Below, in pieces: positions 58,373-64,000 of a DNA stretch of 64,000 nucleotides. Both the position numbers and the translations under genes were made by a program. Each line of letters begins with the position of its first letter. Position 1 is the first letter of the stretch. Source of the stretch: Juglans regia. Taxonomy: Eukaryota; Streptophyta; Magnoliopsida; Fagales; Juglandaceae. The stretch covers positions 23,578,558 through 23,642,557 of the forward strand of contig NC_049916.1 of the NCBI RefSeq assembly GCF_001411555.2, read 5' to 3'. The notes below the pieces were generated by a model that did not search any database, was not told the DNA's origin, and saw nothing but the letters and a program-made list of their open reading frames with translations.

Positions 58373-58887
58373 TAGGGTTGTAAAAATAAACCAGAGAATC
58401 GGCCCGGACTAGTTGGTTCGGTCCGTTTTGGACTAGTTCCTCCATTTGAAAAATCGGTCAAAACCGGTCCGATTCCGATTTTAGGTTTTCTGGCACCGGA
58501 TCGGTTCGTAAAAATATATATTTTAATTAATTTTTAATATTATATATAATATTTTTTATAATATATATAATTATATATAAAATAATGTTATATTATAATT
58601 TATAACATAAAATTTAAATCTTAAACATGAACATTTGTTTGATCATATGTTTAAATATAAAGTTTATATATTAATTATATTTTATGGCCTAATAAATTCT
58701 CAACATGTTCATTTTGATATACATTCATAATACTAATACTAAAATCGAAAAACCGGACCGAACCAATAAAATCGGAAGTACTGGTTCAGGAGGGTAACCA
58801 GTGCGGTATCGGTTCTTGAAAATGTAAAGCCGGTGTATACCAGTTCGTTTCCAAAATTTGTTGCAAACCGGACCGATTACACTCATA
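58373..58887. mobile_element. non-autonomous hAT element (CCGGT-type), nested in Copia RT
   Basis: Ends TAGGGTTGTAA and TTACACTCATA are flanked by ATTTAAAG (58365-58372) and ATTGAAAG (58888-58895), one mismatch. Subterminal GGTTCGGTCCG/CCGGACCGA motifs occur on both sides and the middle is AT-rich. 515 bp, no coding capacity. The Copia reading frame resumes directly after it (HLVAYGFTQLLGLDYDETFS). Confidence 0.82.
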
Positions 58888-58895
58888 ATTGAAAG

Positions 58896-59773
58896 ATAAA
58901 TCCCATCTTGTCGCCTATGGCTTCACACAACTTCTTGGACTTGATTATGATGAGACCTTTAGTCCCGTTGTCAAGCCTAGCACGATTCATTTAATCTTGA
59001 CGTTGGCCCACTCCCAAGATTGACCATTGAGATAACTTGACGTGAGCAATCCTTTTTTACATAGTGATTTGTAGGAAAAAGTTGTTCTCACTCAACCACT
59101 TGGCTTTGAGGATCCAATTCACCGAGACTATGTTTGTCGTCTTCACAAAGCTCTATATAGTCTCAAACAAGCTCTACGAGCATTGTAAATGAATTTAGCT
59201 CTTTTATATTCAGCATATGGGTTTTCAACGGAATCCATATGATGCCTCTTTGTTTTTTCATCGTCAAGGATCTGATCTTATTCTTCTCTTGATTTATGTC
59301 AACGACATTTCAATTATTGGTTCTTTTAGCTTATCCATTACTCATTTTCTATCTCACATGTCCAAAGTTTTTCACATGAAAGATCTTGGAGTTTTGTATT
59401 ATTTTCTTGGTCTTCAAATCTCATTGCCTCTGGCGTCTAACCCACTGCAACTGAAGGTGCCCCTCTTAATGATCCAACTTTGTATCACCAAATGGTTGGC
59501 TCTGTCCAATATTTGACGTTAACCCAACTAGATATTACTTTCACAGTGCACATTGTTTGTCAATTTATGCAAACTCCTTATGAACTTCACCTAGTTGCCA
59601 CTAAAAGGATATTTCGATATTTAAAGGGGATTCTAAATCTTGGCCTTCACTTCGTTAAAAGCCTTATCTCAGCTCTTATTGGCTTCTGCGATGAGGATTG
59701 GGCAGGGTCTCTTGATGATCGTAGATCAACTACCGGGTTTGCCATTTTTATAGGAGGTAGTCTGCTATCAACT
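58896..59773 (+). pseudogene. Copia reverse transcriptase / RNase H of the host element
   Basis: [60 protein letters not shown] and LLLIYVNDISIIG, where the catalytic YVDD box has become YVND. Then FHMKDLGVLYYFLGLQIS and DEDWAGSLDDRRSTTGFAIF. Several stops are present. The frame ends at 59773, where another element begins. Confidence 0.85.
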
Positions 59774-60034
59774 TAGGGGTGTAACGGGTCCTGTTCGGTG
59801 CGGTTTTGGATAAAATTTAGGACTGAAGTGGTATGCACTGATTTTGTATTTCTGAAAACTGATTACGCACCGGTTAACCTTCTAAACTAGTACCTTTGGT
59901 TTTATCGGTTCTGGTCCGATTTTAAAAAGCATAAAACCGAAACCGGATTGATACCAGCCGATTTTGGAATTAAGGGAACCGGTTCCAAACCGGTTCAAGC
60001 CGGTCTGATTTTTTTGTTAAAGTTTACACCCATA
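59774..60034. mobile_element. non-autonomous hAT-like element, truncated target context
   Basis: Ends TAGGGGTGTAA and TTTACACCCATA, with AACCGGTTCCAAACCGGTTC-type motifs inside. The bases on the two sides (TATCAACT and GTCATTCT) do not match, and Copia coding does not resume after it, so the flank has been rearranged since insertion. Confidence 0.55.
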
Positions 60035-61003
60035 GTCATTCTCCTTTTATAGCCAACCAACCCCTCAATGGACAGTGGAGATCAATATGATCTAATGGCT
60101 CACATGGATTCTCTAGACCCTTCTGGAGAAGTCCACTACCTCTATAATATTCTATAACCCCTAAAATATTTAAAGCATCTATACACTAATTTAGAGACTC
60201 GCCTCTCTATAACTCTCTTTATAACACCATAATATTTCAGAGCCTTTCGAAGCCTTCTGCAATTACAGTTTGAATATCAAGAATACTTCAAGTATTATCA
60301 AAATATTCTATTACTATTTATTATTTTATTATTATTTTTTATATACTTTTTATTATTATTTAATATTCTATTATTATTATTATTTTTTATTTTTCACTAC
60401 TATTCACAGCTTCTCCACTCTTCTCACAAAATTCTCAATCTCATCTTATCATTATATATTTTTCAAATCTTTATATAAAATATAATAAACAATTTAACTT
60501 TTTTAAATTTCAATTCAATTTTTTTAAATTTTAAAATAATAATAATATTAAAATATAATATTTTAAACTTTTAAATAAAACATAGGTCACATTTTAGTCA
60601 TGCTTATCTCAATTAATATAATAATCTCAATTAAACATGCTTATCTCACCAGAGCTTTTCTGTTACACGTGCTGTAGACATTTTAGTCAGATATTGTTAA
60701 AAAGGAGAAAAGAAAAGATAGAAACAAACAAAGGCTAAAAATATCCTGTACCATGTGCTTTTCTGGAGTCTTTTAGTACCATGCGAATCTCACCTGAGCT
60801 TTTCTGTTACACCTGCTTAGAGATTTTGTTCAGATATTTTACAAAAGGGGAAAGAAAAGGGAAGATCGAAACAAACAAAGGCTAAAAAATATCCTGAGAT
60901 GGCATTATTTTTTTTACCTTGGTCGTGACATGGAATTTAAATAATTTTCATTACAGCTCGCATATTATTTTGTAAGAAGACCTTTCATTTTGTAAGACTT
61001 GTT
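60035..61003. other. intergenic, includes MITE copy J and a two-unit repeat
   Basis: 60035-60270 resembles a promoter/leader (CTCTCTATAACTCTCTTTAT) but could not be assigned. 60283-60575 is an inverted GAGATGAGAT-family copy. 60641-60900 holds the two-unit direct repeat listed separately. No gene is supported. Confidence 0.45.
60641..60900. repeat. two-unit direct repeat, period about 144 bp
   Basis: GAGCTTTTCTGTTACAC occurs at 60652 and 60796. Each is followed by TCAGATATT, an AAAGGGGAAAGAAAA-like stretch, GAAACAAACAAAGGCTAAAA and ATATCCTG. The copies differ at many positions, so the duplication is old. Confidence 0.75.
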
Positions 61004-61322
61004 TCAATTTAAAGAATGAGATGAGATGAGAATTTTATAAATAATAATAAAATAATTTATGAATAATAGTAAGATAGTTTGAGTTAAGTATTTATTGAGT
61101 TTTGAAAAATAAGAGAGAAAAAATTGAATAAAAATATTGTTAGAATATAAATTTTTGATATAATTTTTATTTTGAGATTTAAAAAAGTCGAATTGTTTTT
61201 TGTTTGAAATTTTGAAAAAGTTGTAATGATTAGTTTAAAAGTGTTTGTATTTGAATGATGTTTGAGAAGGAAATGATATATGATGAGATGAGATGAAATG
61301 AAATATGTTTCCAAACATCCCC
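61004..61322. mobile_element. GAGATGAGAT-family MITE (copy K)
   Basis: One of the best-preserved copies: GAATGAGATGAGATGAGAAT on the left, GATGAGATGAGATGAAATG and GTTTCCAAACATCCCC on the right, with TTTGAAAAAGTTGTAATGAT inside. Confidence 0.6.
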
Positions 61323-62107
61323 TTATTATAGAAGGTTAATGTATGTATGAACAGTTTTTTGTTAATTAACTCATAAAGTTTTGGAATTAACAATATCTAA
61401 AGTGTGTTAATAAATAAACTTATTAGATAAGTTTTTTCTAAAATAAAATTTTTTCACCCAACAAGATTTCAATTTAATTTTAATTTTAATTTTAATTTTT
61501 TATTTCAATACATTGGAAGACATCTTATTTGTCTTTTGAAGAATATTTCTATTTATTTTGACTTTTCAATTTTTAATTGACAATACATGCATAGAAAAAG
61601 TGTGGTTAGAGGGATTTTTATCTGGGAAATAATGTATCCCTCAGGATTCCCACCGAGAAAAGCTAACGATTTCTTTTTACTTAATGGTTAAACAAGTTTT
61701 GTTCAATGAATTGTGATTTAAAAAAAAATGTTTAAAGGGATTAAAAATGTTTGAAAAAAAAATCAAACAAAAAAATTTACACGTTTGGTACCCACTCTTG
61801 ATGGCTGTAGCATGATCAGTTTTATTTCCTCAAGTGGGCCCGTGTCGAAAAATAAAGTAATTAGGCCCGCATCCGAGAAAAAACTAAAAATAGGCCCACG
61901 TCCATAAATAAATGGACAATGCTAGGGGGGCAGCCCGCATGTACAGTTGGACGCGCCCCATTGTGTATTTAAGATTTTTTTAATTTTTTTTAATATCTTT
62001 AATCATGAAGAAAAAAAATTATAATTTTATTAATAATCACTATTTTAAACATTAATTAAAAAAAAAAGAATGACAATACCCGAGCGATAACTTTGAGCGA
62101 TAATTTT
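61323..62107. other. intergenic, AT-rich with a short triplicated motif
   Basis: At 61836-61918 a GTGGGCCCGTGTCGAAAAAT / TAGGCCCGCATCCGAGAAAA / TAGGCCCACGTCCATAAAT motif occurs three times, 35-40 bp apart. Nothing else is recognised. Confidence 0.45.
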
Positions 62108-62420
62108 GGCCTGGTTTGGATAGTAAGAACCTCTTATCACATCTCATCTCATCTCATCTTATTTTATTACATCTCATCTTAATATCTAAACATTACAAAC
62201 ACAAATACTTTTCAATTTTAAATCTCTAACTTTTTTTTATCATATTATTACCTAATAATTATAACTTTTCCAAACTTTCAAACAAAAAATAAAAAACGAT
62301 TCAATCTTTTCAAATACTAAAATAAAAATAATATTCAAACAATATTTCAATTTTATCTCTTTCATTTTTCAAAATTTTATAAAATATTATAACTCAAATT
62401 ATTTCAATACTATTTACAAA
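62108..62420. mobile_element. GAGATGAGAT-family MITE (copy L), inverted
   Basis: Starts GGCCTGGTTTGGATAGTAAG, then ATCTCATCTCATCTCATCTT; the core has ACTTTTCCAAACTTTCAAAC. The right end grades into ACTCAAATTATTTCAATAC. Confidence 0.55.
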
Positions 62421-63398
62421 TAGAGTAGTGCTACGGATTAACAACTGTTCACGACTAATCCGTAACGCAAGTGACGTGTATATATATACATATATTGCAA
62501 AACACTAGTCTCTTTCCTCACTTTCTCTCTCTATCCTCTCACTGCCCGATTCTCCTTCAACCAAGCCCGACCGCCCAGCCTCACCACCACCAACAGCCAC
62601 TCCACCTCAAGTCGGTGACCAAACCAACCACTACCGATCTCTCCATGCGCAGCTCTCTCTCTCTCCTCTGCGGTAACCCAACCGAAATGGGTTTCATCCA
62701 TTTCTCTCCACTTGCGCCACCGTACGCAGCCATCAAAGCCACCTCACCTCCACCACCTCACACCGGTGACCACCTCTTGCAGATCTAGCCACCATGAACC
62801 TCCATCTCCATTTTCATCGCACACCCGCAAACTACCCATTAAATGGATTTCACTTGAGTTCAGGGCCATCGATGGCCTTATCGCCACCATGCGTCGATTC
62901 TAGCTCTATTGAGCACCTCCCCTGACCACTGTGACTCCTTCCCAAGCTCCTCAAAGCCAGCCAAGCCCTCCACCTCTCTCTCGCTCTCCACCTCTCATCC
63001 ATCAGCTCTCTCACTCCTTCATCAACTTTCTCTCATAGCCCGCCCGATAGTATTTCGAATTTGGGTGGTGGGGGTTGGGGGGAGAGGACTGGTGATGGGA
63101 GAGGAAAAAGAGGAAACAAACATTTCAAAATGAAACATGTGAAATGAGAGGGAAGTAGATTTTGTTGTGAGGGTGTTTTTATCATTTTACTATGATATAT
63201 ATTGGATGATTTTAAGCAACGACTGATGTCAATATTATTTATTCTTTCCATGTCCAAACTATGCCCAAATATATACACATTCTGAAATCAGATAAAAGTA
63301 TCAAACCGTCGGATTAATCCTACGGTAAACATTATATCCACAACACCGTAGGGTTTCGGTAGCAGTCGGCAGGAGTGGAGACGGGAGTCGTGCTGAGG
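62421..63398. other. C-rich intergenic/upstream region
   Basis: 62500-63040 is rich in CTCTC and CCACC and has several open frames on the plus strand, none with a recognisable domain, so no gene is called. 62434-62465 contains ACGGATTA and TAATCCGT as a small inverted repeat. The part near 63300-63398 is probably the promoter and leader of the following gene. Confidence 0.4.
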
Positions 63399-64000
63399 AT
63401 GGGAGGGAAAGGAAGGAGAAGAAGAGAGAAAAACTACAGAGCAGCGCATGGAGGCTACAGCCGCCTCCCTCCCCCGCCAAATCCTTCCCAAGTCGACGCT
63501 CTCCCCTCCAAGCTCCGTAAACTCATCTCCTTCACTTCCTCTCACTACCCTAAACCCCAAGGTTCTCTCTCTCTCTCTCTCTCTCCCTGTATATGTATTC
63601 TATATGCACATGCTTATGGCAAGGTTGTTGTATCTCAAATGGTTTTGTGTTTGTTTCAGGGTCTGCTGCGAAGGATGGTGATGCTAATAAAGTATGTTTC
63701 TTCTTCTATTCTTATTTCGTCATTACGATCCCTTCTCTGCCTAATAATAATTCGTTATTGAGAAAGATAGCGGACTAGCAGTGTTGGAATTCATCTATGA
63801 TTTATGTTTTCTGGATTGTTGATTTTACTGCCGCCAGTTGGTTGATATTTGAATGCGCTTGTTTCTGTTCCCGACACAAATGTGGCCATTCATGATTTTT
63901 GAGAGTTTCACGAAAACATGTCGACAACTTTGAAAATCCGGTTATTTCTCAAATGATGATTGGATTTTTCAGGATGAAACTAACCAGCGCTTCCTTAAGC
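63399..64000 (+). CDS. conserved basic plant protein, 5' part (runs off the window)
   Basis: Exons 63399-63561, 63660-63691 and 63973 to beyond 64000 join in one frame with GT-AG introns. The product starts MGGKGRRRREKNYRAAHGGY and continues SRLPPPPNPSQVDALPSKLR, then KLISFTSSHYPKPQG, SAAKDGDANK and DETNQRFLK. This Arg/Lys-rich start followed by a proline run and DALPSKLR resembles a conserved, uncharacterised plant nuclear or nucleolar-type protein; the function is not known to me. Another ATG at 63448 is in a different frame, and the chosen frame is the one that stays open across both introns. Only about 74 residues are in the window. Confidence 0.75.

Larger units (their letters stand above)
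49626..59773 (+). mobile_element. host Copia element, dead, with nested insertions
   Basis: Copia coding remnants read in order on the plus strand. Gag is at 49626-50122 (WLHVDQLIIGWISNSLTNAA, then LRGLGSKFDPIVAAINTR). Gag end and protease are at 54310-54610 (DTGANHHM). The pre-integrase linker is at 56256-56439, and the integrase at 57069-58015. The end of the linker and RT start are at about 58160-58364, RT continues at 58896-59516 and the RNase H start at 59530-59773. Interruptions are the hAT element 50131-54301, a deleted Copia 54616-56250, a Harbinger MITE 56443-57065, a hAT MITE 58373-58887 and a further hAT-like element from 59774. Stops and frame shifts are frequent. The RT motif reads YVND instead of YVDD. 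No LTR of its own was identified. Confidence 0.85.

Noticed and set aside
62471..63133. Several plus-strand frames rich in Ser/Pro/His
   Set aside because: They are translations of CTCTC and CCACC repeats in different frames with no conserved motif.
1..64000. CRISPR arrays, operons, bacterial-type promoters
   Set aside because: Intron-rich genes and plant retrotransposons show this is plant nuclear DNA, and no spaced identical repeats of that type were seen.

Overview
The window is plant nuclear DNA: AT-rich intergenic sequence, genes with many short exons and GT-AG introns, and dense plant transposons (Copia, L1-type LINE, tRNA-derived SINE, hAT, Harbinger-type MITEs). A woody eudicot, possibly Fagales, is my guess from overall character; no marker in the window proves it.

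Layout. 0-18 kb is gene-bearing: a SLY1-type Sec1/Munc18 protein (minus) and a histidine-phosphatase (phosphoglycerate-mutase-like) gene (plus) sit head to head across 272 bp, followed by an eight-exon LAZ1/DUF300 membrane-protein gene. 18.9-22.3 kb is a decayed GABA/proline-type amino-acid permease pseudogene. 22.46-37.05 kb is a tandem segmental duplication: each unit carries an intact five-exon GDSL esterase/lipase gene plus the same Copia gag relic. 38-44 kb holds a truncated hAT end, an assembly gap and a minus-strand LINE with a 12-bp target-site duplication (TSD) that lost the centre of its reverse transcriptase. 44.5-45.6 kb carries a broken copy of the COP1 RING exon, apparently inside a Mutator-like element. 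48.6-60 kb is a nested transposon stack: a dead Copia element hit by five later insertions, including a full-length hAT transposon with an unbroken 683-codon transposase reading frame and a perfect 8-bp TSD. The last 600 bp contain the first exons of a conserved basic protein gene that runs off the window.

The most interesting items are the structurally complete hAT element with AACGGGTC-type subterminal arrays, the COP1 exon fragment with a lost zinc ligand, the hairpin element with LTR-like ends inside an intron, the SINE with a nested hAT MITE, and the GDSL duplication. Exon boundaries were read by eye from splice consensus and reading-frame continuity. No transcript or database evidence was available.
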